Assembly (NCBI GenBank): GCA_964581505.1
Contig: CAZOOR010000036.1
Coordinates: 1-26,567, forward strand
From: CAZOOR01 sp964581505
Lineage (GTDB): Bacteria > Bacteroidota > Ignavibacteria > Kapaibacteriales > UBA2268
Length of the DNA stretch: 26,567 bases
Direction of reading: 5' to 3'
Shown piece after piece: positions 14,269-22,861 of this stretch; the first letter of the stretch is position 1; the number at the start of each line of letters is the position of its first letter. A program made the translations under genes and the position numbers. The notes beneath the pieces were generated by a model. That model searched no databases, had not been told where the DNA came from, and saw only the letters and a list, made by a program, of their open reading frames with translations.

Positions 14269-16158
14269 ATGAGAAAATGGACAATTGATGATTCAGATGA
14301 ATTATATAATGTAAGCGGCTGGGGGAAAAATTATTTTTCGATAAATAAATCCGGCAATATTGCCGTAAAGCCCGGTTCGGACGATGTGAAAATTGATTTA
14401 AAAGAACTTATTGATGAATTGCAAATCCGTGATGTTTCCTTGCCGGTACTACTGCGTTTCCCGGGTATTTTGGACAACAGAATCGAAACGCTCGCTTCGT
14501 GCTTTGCGAAAGCTTCGGAGGAATATGATTTTAAAGGGAAATATTATAATATTTATCCTATTAAAGTTAATCAAGTGCGTCCTGTTGTTGAGGAAATAAT
14601 CAATGCAGGCAAGAAATTTAATATTGGTCTCGAAGCCGGGTCGAAGCCTGAACTGCACGCAGTACTTGCCGTTGCCGCAAGTCCCGATGCTATTATTGTA
14701 TGCAATGGATATAAAGATGAAGATTTTATTGAGCTTGCTTTGCTCGCTCAAAAAATGGGTAAAAAGATTTTCCTCGTTGTTGAGAAATTGAATGAACTGA
14801 AGCTGATTATTCAGATTGCTAAACGATTGAAAGTCGTTCCAAATATTGGTATTAGAATTAAGCTTTCGAGTTCCGGTAGTGGGAAATGGGAGGATTCCGG
14901 TGGTGATACTTCCAAGTTCGGACTCAATTCCACCGAATTAATTGAAGCTATTGAGATTGCAAAGTCAGCAGATTTACTCGAAGCCGTAAAACTCATTCAT
15001 TTTCATATAGGAAGCCAGATTACAAAAATCAGAAAATTCAAGAATGCACTTCGGGAATGTTCGCAGTTTTTTGTACAGATTCGTAAGTTGGGGTGCGCTG
15101 TTGAATATGTTGATATTGGTGGTGGCTTGGGTGTCGATTATGATGGTTCGCGTTCTTTTAGAGATAGTTCGGTAAATTATTCTATTCAGGAATATGCCAA
15201 TGATGCGGTCTTTATGCTGAAAGATGCTTGCGAAAAAAATAATTTGTCTCATCCTACTATTATCACCGAAGGTGGAAGGTCGCTTACCGCACACCATTCT
15301 ATTCTTGTTTTTAATGTACTTGAAACAACTTCAACGCCCGAGTGGAATGATGATGAAGAAATTAGTGATGATGATAATGAACTTTTACTCGAACTATATA
15401 ATATTTACCGGAATCTTTCCTCCACTAATTTATCTGAATCATGGCATGATGCTATGCAAATTAGGGAAGAGGCACTTGATTTGTTTAGTCTTGGTATGCT
15501 GGATTTAACTACTCGTGCCAAAGTCGAAGGACTTTTTTGGTCAATTGCCAAAACAGGTAATATTATTGCGCTTGAATTTAAGCATCTTCCCGATGAGTTT
15601 AGAACTATGCAGAAACTGCTTGCGGATAAGTATTTTTGCAATTTCTCGCTTTTTCAGTCAATTCCGGATTCTTGGGCTATTGACCAAATCTTTCCTGTCG
15701 TACCTATACATAGGTTGAAGGAGCGTCCTGTGAAATTTGGAACATTGCAGGATATTACTTGCGATTCGGACGGCAAGATTGATAATTATATCAGTATCAG
15801 GAATTATGCTCATTATTTGCCTTTACATAAATTTAATAATGGTGAGCCATATTACATCGGTGTTTTTCTTGTTGGTGCTTATCAGGAAATACTTGGTGAT
15901 TTGCATAATCTTTTCGGCGATACTAATGCCGTGCATGTGATTGCTACTGATAGTGGCTACGAAATTAATAAAATTATTGACGGTGAGACTATCGCCGATG
16001 TTCTGGAATATGTACAGTTCGAGCCTAAAAAACTTGTAAGAACTATGGAAAAATGGGTAACTGCTTCTGTAAAGCAAGGTAAAATTACTGCAAAGCAGGG
16101 TAAGGAGTTCTTGGCTAATTATCGCTCGGGTCTATACGGTTATACTTATTTGGAATAG
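14269..16158 (+). CDS. speA: Biosynthetic arginine decarboxylase
   Basis: This 629-aa enzyme, the usual SpeA length, converts arginine to agmatine and CO2, the first step of the agmatine route to putrescine and spermidine. It has the alanine-racemase-type PLP barrel. The Schiff-base lysine is Lys99 in YNIYPIKVNQVRPVV. The glycine-rich phosphate site VDIGGGLGVDYDGS and the LIHFHIGSQ segment lie further along. The C-terminal beta domain carries TEGGRSLTAHHS and the helical insertion typical of bacterial SpeA. The start is set by GAGGG before the ATG. It stands alone, with no polyamine genes beside it in this window. Confidence 0.96.
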   Translation: MRKWTIDDSDELYNVSGWGKNYFSINKSGNIAVKPGSDDVKIDLKELIDELQIRDVSLPVLLRFPGILDNRIETLASCFAKASEEYDFKGKYYNIYPIKVNQVRPVVEEIINAGKKFNIGLEAGSKPELHAVLAVAASPDAIIVCNGYKDEDFIELALLAQKMGKKIFLVVEKLNELKLIIQIAKRLKVVPNIGIRIKLSSSGSGKWEDSGGDTSKFGLNSTELIEAIEIAKSADLLEAVKLIHFHIGSQITKIRKFKNALRECSQFFVQIRKLGCAVEYVDIGGGLGVDYDGSRSFRDSSVNYSIQEYANDAVFMLKDACEKNNLSHPTIITEGGRSLTAHHSILVFNVLETTSTPEWNDDEEISDDDNELLLELYNIYRNLSSTNLSESWHDAMQIREEALDLFSLGMLDLTTRAKVEGLFWSIAKTGNIIALEFKHLPDEFRTMQKLLADKYFCNFSLFQSIPDSWAIDQIFPVVPIHRLKERPVKFGTLQDITCDSDGKIDNYISIRNYAHYLPLHKFNNGEPYYIGVFLVGAYQEILGDLHNLFGDTNAVHVIATDSGYEINKIIDGETIADVLEYVQFEPKKLVRTMEKWVTASVKQGKITAKQGKEFLANYRSGLYGYTYLE

Positions 16159-16270
16159 AATGAATTTCCCCCTGTCCGAATAATGATTTTGTAATAAAGC
16201 AAAAGTTGCGTAACTTGTATATAGTACATTGGGATTGATTATTGTTTTTCATTATTATTGGAGTGTAATT

Positions 16271-16723
16271 ATGGGAAAATTTGTTTTACTGTTTGCAGTA
16301 CTTATTTCGCCGTTATTTTTTGTTTCTTGTGGCGATAATAATCCTTCGTCTCCTGATTTAAAAACAAATATTGACGGAACTTGGCTTGTAACGAGAACTT
16401 TGGTTACTCCGAGCAAAGATTTTCCGAAAGGCTATAAAGACCAACAGACTTGGACTATCAAGACAAGCGGAGAAACTGCCACATTAACTACAATCTATGG
16501 TACTATCAACGGGAAATGGGACGTTTCCAATAATTTTAATTATTCTCACTGGTGTTTTGCCTACGAAGGTGCTGACCCGAGGACAAATATGAAGATAAAA
16601 GTTATTATTGAAATTATTGCCGCCGGACCACTTAAAGGAACAAACGAGACTTATTATTGGGACCCTTATGCCAATAGGTTTTTACTCAGTGATTCATTTT
16701 CCTGTACCGGAGTAAAGAAGTAA
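16271..16723 (+). CDS. Small lipoprotein, possibly lipocalin-like
   Basis: This 150-aa protein starts with a lipoprotein signal (lipobox FVSC, lipidated Cys20) followed by a short Asn/Pro-rich linker. The rest is beta-rich: it begins IDGTWLVTRTLV and continues with strands such as TWTIKTSGETATLTT. A GTW near the start of the first strand recalls lipocalin-like lipoproteins of Bacteroidota, but I cannot assign the family firmly. The frame extends back to 16229, but the ATG at 16271 follows TTGGAG and begins the signal peptide. Its stop codon abuts that of the convergent gmk gene with no spacer. Confidence 0.75.
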   Translation: MGKFVLLFAVLISPLFFVSCGDNNPSSPDLKTNIDGTWLVTRTLVTPSKDFPKGYKDQQTWTIKTSGETATLTTIYGTINGKWDVSNNFNYSHWCFAYEGADPRTNMKIKVIIEIIAAGPLKGTNETYYWDPYANRFLLSDSFSCTGVKK

Positions 16724-17284
16724 TCAATAGCAATTATTCTTAACTATTGTTTCGGCTTCGTTCAATGCTTCTTGCAGTTCGTTATTGATAATAATAAAAT
16801 CGAATTCATCTTTATGCGACATTTCCATTGCCGCACGTGATAGACGTGTGCGTATTTGTTCTTCCGTTTCCGTTTTCCTTCGGCGTAGCCTTTGTTCCAA
16901 AATCTCCAATGAAGGTGGGGCTATGAAAATAAGCAAAGCATTTTCAGAAAAAAGCTTTTTGATTGATAATGCCCCTTTGACATCTACATCGAATAATAAT
17001 TTCTCACCATTGCGTATTGAGTTGCTTACTTCCGTTTTCAATGTTCCGTAGTAATTGTCGAAAATCATTTCATATTCAATAAATTTATTATCATCAATGG
17101 CTTTTACGAATTCGGATTTCGACATAAAATAATAATCTTTCCCATCTTGTTCACCCGGACGTTGATTGCGTGTTGTTGCCGAAATTGATAATCTGAATTC
17201 AGGATAATGAGAAAGCAGATGGCGTGCAAATGTGGATTTACCGCCGCCACTTGGTGATGCTAATATTAATAATTGTTTCTTCAT
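16724..17284 (-). CDS. gmk: Guanylate kinase
   Basis: This 186-aa enzyme phosphorylates GMP to GDP with ATP. The P-loop is SPSGGGKST (10-18), with Ser in place of the first glycine of the usual G-P-S-G motif. The GMP-binding segment follows: SISATTRNQRPGEQDGKDYYF with its conserved Arg, Tyr and Glu residues. The LID region has RLRRRKTETEEQIRTRLSRA. The ATG overlaps the stop of the NPP-like gene (ATGA), and its AAGGAG ribosome binding site lies inside that gene. Translation is therefore coupled and gmk is the last gene of this operon. Confidence 0.95.
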   Translation of the reverse strand: MKKQLLILASPSGGGKSTFARHLLSHYPEFRLSISATTRNQRPGEQDGKDYYFMSKSEFVKAIDDNKFIEYEMIFDNYYGTLKTEVSNSIRNGEKLLFDVDVKGALSIKKLFSENALLIFIAPPSLEILEQRLRRRKTETEEQIRTRLSRAAMEMSHKDEFDFIIINNELQEALNEAETIVKNNCY

Positions 17285-18483
17285 TTTAGTATCTCCTTGA
17301 TATTTTCCAAATTTCCGTCAATATGCCGAGGAATGTTAATACCTAATACATTGCAAAGTAGCGGATAAATATCTATAATATTGACTTCTTCTATTTTATA
17401 ATCTGCCCTGAAAGCCGGTCCTGATGCGATAAATACTCCTTGCATTTCCTCAAACTGTGGCGGCGCTCCGTGGAAACCTTTTAACTTATATGTAAGAAAA
17501 TCATTTTTCTCGGTGATAAGCCACTTATAATCAGCTATTATTAATATGTCAGGTGCAAACGGGTGATGCTTGATATGAAGGCTATCGGGGATTTCTTCTT
17601 TTGTATAAATATGCAACCTATTTTTTGTTTTTAGCAATGCTTTAATTGTTCCCACACTATCGGGATTACAATAGACATAAGCATAGCTACCGGAATTGAT
17701 TATTTCGACATTTCTGTTAAATAATATTTCGCCAATATTTATCGTTTGCTGTTCATTGACGTCAGCCAATCCGTGAACCGATAGAAAAATAATATTTGTA
17801 TTTTCATAAATATTCAGATTTTTCAGGCTATCTATTATTGTACCTACTAAACTGTCAATTCGTTTTATTGCCTTATTTGTTTCATCGTGGAATGTACCGT
17901 TTAGGTGTCCTGCATTGTCAAGCTCATCGAATAGTATTGCAGTAAGTTGTGGAGTGTATGGTGGCTTTTCGTGCAAATATGAAATAGCATCATTAACTCT
18001 GAACTTTGGTAGAGCATGACTGCTTTGGTCGAGAAAGTAATATGCTCCTCTGTATTCCGATGCAATTGCTCCACCGGGAATGTAAATCATTGAGGAGTAA
18101 ATACCGAACTTTTCGGCATACTCCCAAATGAATTTTGCATCATACCATTTAGGTGAATTGTATGAATCTGCAACACGGGAGTCGAAATATTCGCCGGTAA
18201 TTGTATTCTTGAATACGTTCGATATTATACCATGATTTTCGGGATAGCAACCTGTAAATAGCGACACATAATTCGTAAAAGAAACAGTCGGAAATACATT
18301 TCTTAATCTTGCAGATACTCCGCTCTTGACTAATGAATTAATATTAGGTGTAATATTGCGTTGCAAATAGTCGGGACGAAATCCGTCAACCGATATAATG
18401 AAAATTGCGGGACGAATTGCATAAACCGGAATAGCGGCATACGCAATGAAAATTATAAATATCAATCTCCGTATTCTAAGCAA
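17281..18483 (-). CDS. NPP-like alkaline phosphatase superfamily phosphodiesterase with altered metal site
   Basis: This 400-aa exported protein starts with a signal peptide (about 1-22). The nucleotide pyrophosphatase/phosphodiesterase core follows: metal ligand Asp33 in SVDGFRPDYL, the nucleophile segment FPTVSFTNYVSLFTG, Asp189 and His193 in DELDNAGH, and His338 in GFHGAPP. Two deviations stand out. The usual Thr nucleophile position is Ser68, and the metal-binding Asp of SDHG is Val236 (SVHG, codon GTT). Loss of that ligand may weaken or abolish activity. The start is a TTG directly after the TPR stop; it is supported by the basic signal-peptide start LRIRR. It is coupled to gmk downstream. 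Confidence 0.85.
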   Translation of the reverse strand: MLRIRRLIFIIFIAYAAIPVYAIRPAIFIISVDGFRPDYLQRNITPNINSLVKSGVSARLRNVFPTVSFTNYVSLFTGCYPENHGIISNVFKNTITGEYFDSRVADSYNSPKWYDAKFIWEYAEKFGIYSSMIYIPGGAIASEYRGAYYFLDQSSHALPKFRVNDAISYLHEKPPYTPQLTAILFDELDNAGHLNGTFHDETNKAIKRIDSLVGTIIDSLKNLNIYENTNIIFLSVHGLADVNEQQTINIGEILFNRNVEIINSGSYAYVYCNPDSVGTIKALLKTKNRLHIYTKEEIPDSLHIKHHPFAPDILIIADYKWLITEKNDFLTYKLKGFHGAPPQFEEMQGVFIASGPAFRADYKIEEVNIIDIYPLLCNVLGINIPRHIDGNLENIKEILK

Positions 18484-19788
18484 CTATTTCTTTTCTTCTT
18501 TATGAATTAATCTTGTAGATTCAACGATTTTGTCAAAGATTTTCTCGAAGTAGTCAATCTGCTTTACAGGTGCTTGAAAAAATGCGAAGAATATAGTGTC
18601 ATATTCCGCTAATGCAAATTCATAAAAATACAATGGATAAGATGTTTCGGTAAATTGAATGACCGATTTATTGAGTCGTCCCTTTCGTCCTACTCTTGCA
18701 AATTTTTTCCTTGACTGAATTCTGTATGAATAATACTGGTCTGCATTTTTTCCTAAGCTACCTTCCCAAAATTCCAAAAGCGAATCTGCACCGCTTACCT
18801 TAAAGAATTTACCCATATTCTTGTTGTACGACATTTTAATCCCAATTGAATATTGGGATTCAAAACTTGTTAGTTTTTCGGGTGAGATAACGACATTCTC
18901 CGAATATTCATTATGATTCTCTTTGATATTCCAGTGCTTTGGCATCAGGAAAGTAAAACTCTTTGTTGAATCATACATTTGAACATATTCAATTTTGTCC
19001 AAGGGTAAAAATAGATTTTCCGTGCCGGTTATTCTTTGTAAAGTCTCTCTATCTTTCCGGGCAAGTTTCTTATTGCCGAGTATGTCATAGGCGACAGCGC
19101 GATTGTTCAAAGCATCATAATCCGTTGAATCCATTTCTAACGTTTTTGTATAATCAGCAATTGCTTTCTTGTACTTCTTCATTTTGAAATAACTATTTGC
19201 GCGATTATAATATATTTTGGAATTAGATAATTTCATATCAAGGCACTTTGTATAGTTTTCGACTGATTCCTTGTATTTTTTCATTTTATAATACAAGCGT
19301 CCTAATTCCAAATATGGGGAAGGGCTGTCGGGATTAAATTCTATTGCTTTCTTCAAATCCTTTAATGCAACATCGAAGAGATTTAAATCAATATGATTAG
19401 CTCCGCGATTAATATATGCTTGTGCGAAATTCGAGTCAAGAGCAATTGCTTTATTAAAGTCTTCAAGTGCCAAACCGTTATCACCGACAACATAATACAG
19501 ATAGCCTCTGTTATTGTAAGCATCAGCATAGCTACTATCGATTTTAATTGTTGCATCAAAATCATTCATAGCTTGTTCGAACTTTTGCCACATTAGATAA
19601 GCCATGCCGCGATTGAAAAATACTTTTGCATTGGAACTGTCTTTTGTAATAATCTTATTAAAATAATCTATTGCTTGTGAATAATTGTGATTTTCCATTG
19701 CCCTTTCTGCATTTGCAAACCAAATATCTTCCTCAGATGCAAGGACTATCATAGGCAGAAGCAACAATATTAAAGCCATTTTTTTCAT
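18484..19788 (-). CDS. Exported TPR-repeat protein
   Basis: This 434-aa protein has a signal peptide (about 1-17, ending VLA). Roughly seven tetratricopeptide repeats follow (about 20-255), with the usual pattern such as AKVFFNRGMAYLMWQKFEQAM and later copies. The C-terminal domain (about 270-425) contains FTFLMPKHWNIKEN. It may resemble the PsbP/DcrB-like fold that often follows TPRs, but this is a guess. The protein probably scaffolds other envelope proteins. The frame extends to 19827, but the ATG at 19788 follows AAAGGAAAA and begins the signal peptide. The NPP-like gene starts at the next base after its stop, so the two proteins may work together in the periplasm. Confidence 0.85.
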   Translation of the reverse strand: MKKMALILLLLPMIVLASEEDIWFANAERAMENHNYSQAIDYFNKIITKDSSNAKVFFNRGMAYLMWQKFEQAMNDFDATIKIDSSYADAYNNRGYLYYVVGDNGLALEDFNKAIALDSNFAQAYINRGANHIDLNLFDVALKDLKKAIEFNPDSPSPYLELGRLYYKMKKYKESVENYTKCLDMKLSNSKIYYNRANSYFKMKKYKKAIADYTKTLEMDSTDYDALNNRAVAYDILGNKKLARKDRETLQRITGTENLFLPLDKIEYVQMYDSTKSFTFLMPKHWNIKENHNEYSENVVISPEKLTSFESQYSIGIKMSYNKNMGKFFKVSGADSLLEFWEGSLGKNADQYYSYRIQSRKKFARVGRKGRLNKSVIQFTETSYPLYFYEFALAEYDTIFFAFFQAPVKQIDYFEKIFDKIVESTRLIHKEEKK

Positions 19789-19874
19789 AGTTTTTCCTTT
19801 ATTCAACCGTGAATGTTTAATATACATTTAAAGTGAATACGTCTCAATCTCTGATATGTTTTCTAAAAAATAAA

Positions 19875-20876
19875 TTATTTTTCTTCTTCACTGAAAAGAG
19901 CATCGACAAAAATCTCGGGAACAAAGACCTGTAAATCGTCAATTTTCTCTCCGACACCAATGTATCTAACCGGAATTTTTAGTTCGGACGCAATTGGAAT
20001 AACAACACCACCTTTGGCTGTACCGTCTAATTTTGTTAGTACAATTCCGGTAATTTTTGTTACTCGCATAAATTCTTTTGCTTGCTGTATGGCGTTCTGT
20101 CCGGTTGTTGCATCAAGGACCAAAAAGATGTCGTCGGGTCCGCTTTGTTTTAATTTCGAGATAACGCGACTGATTTTTTCAAGTTCTGCCATCAGGTTCA
20201 TCTTGTTATGTAGCCTACCTGCCGTATCAATAATAACAATATCTTTCTTACGTGAAATTGCGGCATTTACAGTATCGTAAGCCACAGCGGCAGGGTCGGC
20301 TCCTTGTTTTTGGCTGACAATATCAACGCCGGCACGTTCCGCCCAAATATCAAGTTGCTCGTTGGCGGCGGCACGGAAAGTATCTGCGGCACCTATAATT
20401 ACCTGATGCCCCGCATTACTGTAATTATGAGCAAGCTTACCGATTGTTGTTGTTTTACCAACACCGTTTACGCCTACGACTAATATTACGTGCGGCTTAG
20501 TTCCTTCATCAATTTTATACTGTGCATCATTATCAGCCGATGGTGATTTGATGAGCAGTTTATATATTTCTTCTTTTAGTAGTCTGTAGATGTCATCTGC
20601 ATTTTCGTGTTTCTCGGCTTTGACACGTACTTTTAGTGCGTCAATAATTTTTTCAGATGTAACGACACCTATATCGGCAGTGATTAAAATTTCCTCAATT
20701 TCCGTGAGCAATGCATTGTCAATTTTCCTCCCCTTGCCGATTACAGCTTGTAGCTTTCCGACTATGGAAGTGCGTGTCTTTTCAAGTCCTTGTTTGATTT
20801 TGTTCAAACCAAGTGCTTCGCCTGTGGACTGAACAACTTTATTGACTTTGCTTTTAATTTTATTAAATAAACCCAT
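19875..20876 (-). CDS. ftsY: Signal recognition particle receptor GTPase
   Basis: This 333-aa protein is the docking GTPase for SRP-ribosome complexes at the inner membrane. The N domain (helical, about 20-110) is followed by the G domain. G1 is GVNGVGKT (135-142), G3 is DTAGRLHNKMN and the substrate-specific loop is TKLDGTAKGG near the end. The long acidic A domain of E. coli FtsY is missing; only a short amphipathic N-terminus (MGLFNKIKSKVNKV) remains for lipid binding, as in many bacteria. It lies 47 nt downstream of pgsA and 86 nt upstream of the TPR gene, on the same strand. Confidence 0.96.
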   Translation of the reverse strand: MGLFNKIKSKVNKVVQSTGEALGLNKIKQGLEKTRTSIVGKLQAVIGKGRKIDNALLTEIEEILITADIGVVTSEKIIDALKVRVKAEKHENADDIYRLLKEEIYKLLIKSPSADNDAQYKIDEGTKPHVILVVGVNGVGKTTTIGKLAHNYSNAGHQVIIGAADTFRAAANEQLDIWAERAGVDIVSQKQGADPAAVAYDTVNAAISRKKDIVIIDTAGRLHNKMNLMAELEKISRVISKLKQSGPDDIFLVLDATTGQNAIQQAKEFMRVTKITGIVLTKLDGTAKGGVVIPIASELKIPVRYIGVGEKIDDLQVFVPEIFVDALFSEEEK

Positions 20877-20923
20877 AACTATTTGTCTTTTTTAGTAATA
20901 AACAATTGCAAACTTACGAACTG

Positions 20924-21439
20924 TCAGGCATTTCTCAATAATTTAATTGCCCGCATAAGATATTGCACAAAAGATATGACGAGCATCAGGGCAATAAATG
21001 TTATTATATATTGCTCAAAATATGAATAATCAAGTGCTTTGTATATAATATATAGGGCAATAAACAAGACAGTCCATTTTCCCGTTTGATTTGAAGGAAC
21101 AACGTAGCCAAGTTTTTTCTTCAGATAAATACCTCCGAGCAAGATTAATATATCTCGTAAGAAAATCATTACTGTTAGCCATAGTGGTATTCTCTGCATT
21201 ATTGCAAGGATAATTATTAATGAAATAACGATAACTTTGTCAGCCAAGGGGTCAAGTATTTTACCCATCTCACTAACTTGATTTAATTTCCTTGCGTAAT
21301 AGCCGTCTAAATAATCTGTAAGCATTGCAATAATACCGAGTGATACGGCTAATGTAGTTTGATTATGCCAAAGTGCTATGCAAACAGGCAAAGCAAGTAG
21401 CATTCGGAGGAGGCTTAGTGCGTTTGGTAAATTCCACAT
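20924..21439 (-). CDS. pgsA: CDP-diacylglycerol-glycerol-3-phosphate 3-phosphatidyltransferase
   Basis: This 171-aa integral membrane enzyme makes phosphatidylglycerophosphate from CDP-diacylglycerol and glycerol-3-phosphate. It carries the complete CDP-alcohol phosphotransferase signature, D-x2-DG-x2-AR-x8-G-x3-D-x3-D, spanning DYLDGYYARKL to DPLADK (about 42-69). Four to five further membrane segments follow. The N-terminal MWNLPNALSLLRMLL is typical of PgsA. Other CDP-alcohol transferases share the signature, so the substrate assignment rests on length and N-terminus. It heads the minus-strand run that includes ftsY and is divergent from queA. Confidence 0.88.
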   Translation of the reverse strand: MWNLPNALSLLRMLLALPVCIALWHNQTTLAVSLGIIAMLTDYLDGYYARKLNQVSEMGKILDPLADKVIVISLIIILAIMQRIPLWLTVMIFLRDILILLGGIYLKKKLGYVVPSNQTGKWTVLFIALYIIYKALDYSYFEQYIITFIALMLVISFVQYLMRAIKLLRNA

Positions 21440-21497
21440 AATATAAAATTTGTTATTTTTGTTTATATGTCGTTCGTAATTTAATTAAAAGAATTGT

Positions 21498-22736
21498 ATG
21501 AATAAAATTAAGATACCGGATATTGATTTAAGGGAGTACGACTATGAGTTGCCCAAGGACAAGATTGCGCTCTATCCGAAAGAGAAAAGAGATGAAAGCC
21601 GTCTTTTGTTTGCCAATGTTGATACGGAGGATATATCTCATCATCAGTTCAAGGAAATTCCAAATATAGTACCGCGCGATTCGCTCTTGATTTTGAATGA
21701 GACAAAGGTTATTCAGGCGCGTCTATTTTTCAACAAACCGACCGGCGGTAGAGTTGAGTTCCTTCTTGTGGAGCCATTGGCTCCCTCTAAAATACCTGTT
21801 ATTACATTAGGTGCAAAGGGAATATGTCGTTGGGAATGTATCATTGGTGGCAAGAGAGTTAGGGAGTCTCTGACGCTTTTTTCTACGGCTGTTCATTTGA
21901 AATTACAAGCAAAGGTGATTTCGAGAGAGAACAATACAGGAGTGATTGAATTTACTTGGGAGGGGGATAGGACGTTCTCGGAAATAATTGAAGATGCCGG
22001 GACAATGCCTTTGCCGCCATATATTGCAAGGGATAGCGAAACTATTGATAAGCAACGCTATCAGACCGTCTATGCCAGCAATGACGGCTCCGTTGCCGCA
22101 CCTACTGCCGGCTTGCATTTTACGGATAATGTGCTATATGATTTGAAACAAAATAATATTAATATTTCGAGAATAACACTGCACGTTGGTCCCGGTACAT
22201 TCCAACCTGTCAGCACAAATGATATTAAAGAGCATTCCATGCACTACGAACGTATTTTTATTAGTAAAGATACAATTGAAAATATTGTTGTCGCTTTGAA
22301 GCAGAGCAGGAATATTATTGCAGTTGGAACTACATGCACCAGAACAATAGAATCTCTCTATTGGCATGCTTTGAAATTTTATAATAATAATCCAAATGTT
22401 TCTGATGAAATTGATGTCAAGCAATGGGAGCCATATCAGTATGCGGAATTACCTTCTGCTATTGATGTACTTTCTAATCTATTGGAGGAACTTTCGCGAA
22501 CAGGAAAGAGGGAAGTTGTCGGTCGCACTCAACTGTTTATTATTCCCGGATACAATTATAAAATATTCAACGGACTAATTACAAATTTTCATCTGCCAAA
22601 AAGTACATTGATTTTGCTTGTTGCCGCTTTTACAAAAAAATCGTTTTGGGCGAAAATTTACAAAAATGCTTTAAATGGAAATTATAGATTTCTAAGCTAC
22701 GGAGATAGTACAATTTTATTAAAATCAATAGGTTAG
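21498..22736 (+). CDS. queA: S-adenosylmethionine:tRNA ribosyltransferase-isomerase
   Basis: This 412-aa enzyme transfers and isomerises the ribosyl moiety of SAM onto preQ1-tRNA to give epoxyqueuosine at the wobble base of GUN anticodons. Conserved segments are in order: YDYELPKDKIALYP at the N-terminus, DSLLILNETKVIQARL, AAPTAGLHFT, LHVGPGTFQPV and ITNFHLPKSTL near the end. It is longer than the ~350-aa E. coli enzyme. The extra length lies mainly in the second half (around 275-345, between RTIESLYW and VVGRTQLF), as in other FCB members. It is divergent from pgsA across 58 nt and is followed by a hairpin. Confidence 0.95.
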   Translation: MNKIKIPDIDLREYDYELPKDKIALYPKEKRDESRLLFANVDTEDISHHQFKEIPNIVPRDSLLILNETKVIQARLFFNKPTGGRVEFLLVEPLAPSKIPVITLGAKGICRWECIIGGKRVRESLTLFSTAVHLKLQAKVISRENNTGVIEFTWEGDRTFSEIIEDAGTMPLPPYIARDSETIDKQRYQTVYASNDGSVAAPTAGLHFTDNVLYDLKQNNINISRITLHVGPGTFQPVSTNDIKEHSMHYERIFISKDTIENIVVALKQSRNIIAVGTTCTRTIESLYWHALKFYNNNPNVSDEIDVKQWEPYQYAELPSAIDVLSNLLEELSRTGKREVVGRTQLFIIPGYNYKIFNGLITNFHLPKSTLILLVAAFTKKSFWAKIYKNALNGNYRFLSYGDSTILLKSIG

Positions 22737-22761
22737 AGCGAGTGCAACGCAATAATATGAA

Positions 22762-22788
22762 AAAAAATGAAAAAAAGTTTCATTTTTT
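22762..22788 (+). terminator. Terminator after queA
   Basis: An 11-bp perfect inverted repeat, AAAAAATGAAA (22762-22772) and TTTCATTTTTT (22778-22788), has a 5-nt loop and a T-rich 3' arm. It lies 25 nt past the queA stop. The symmetry would work on both strands. Confidence 0.7.
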
Positions 22789-22789
22789 C

Positions 22790-22817
22790 TGTGACACTTT
22801 CGGGGTTAATGTGTCTA
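22790..22817 (+). promoter_or_regulatory. Candidate ECF-type promoter of the sigma operon
   Basis: TGTGACAC (22790-22797) and GTGTCTA (22811-22817) are placed like a -35 TGtaACa and a -10 cGTCta element of ECF sigma promoters, with about 15 nt between the core elements. It lies directly after the queA terminator and 45 nt before the preferred first start of the operon. It would fit autoregulation by the encoded sigma factor. The GACAC/GTGTC dyad could alternatively be an operator. Confidence 0.4.
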
Positions 22818-22861
22818 TATAATATAAGGGAATGACAATTTTGAAAAAAGTTTTTTTGAAA

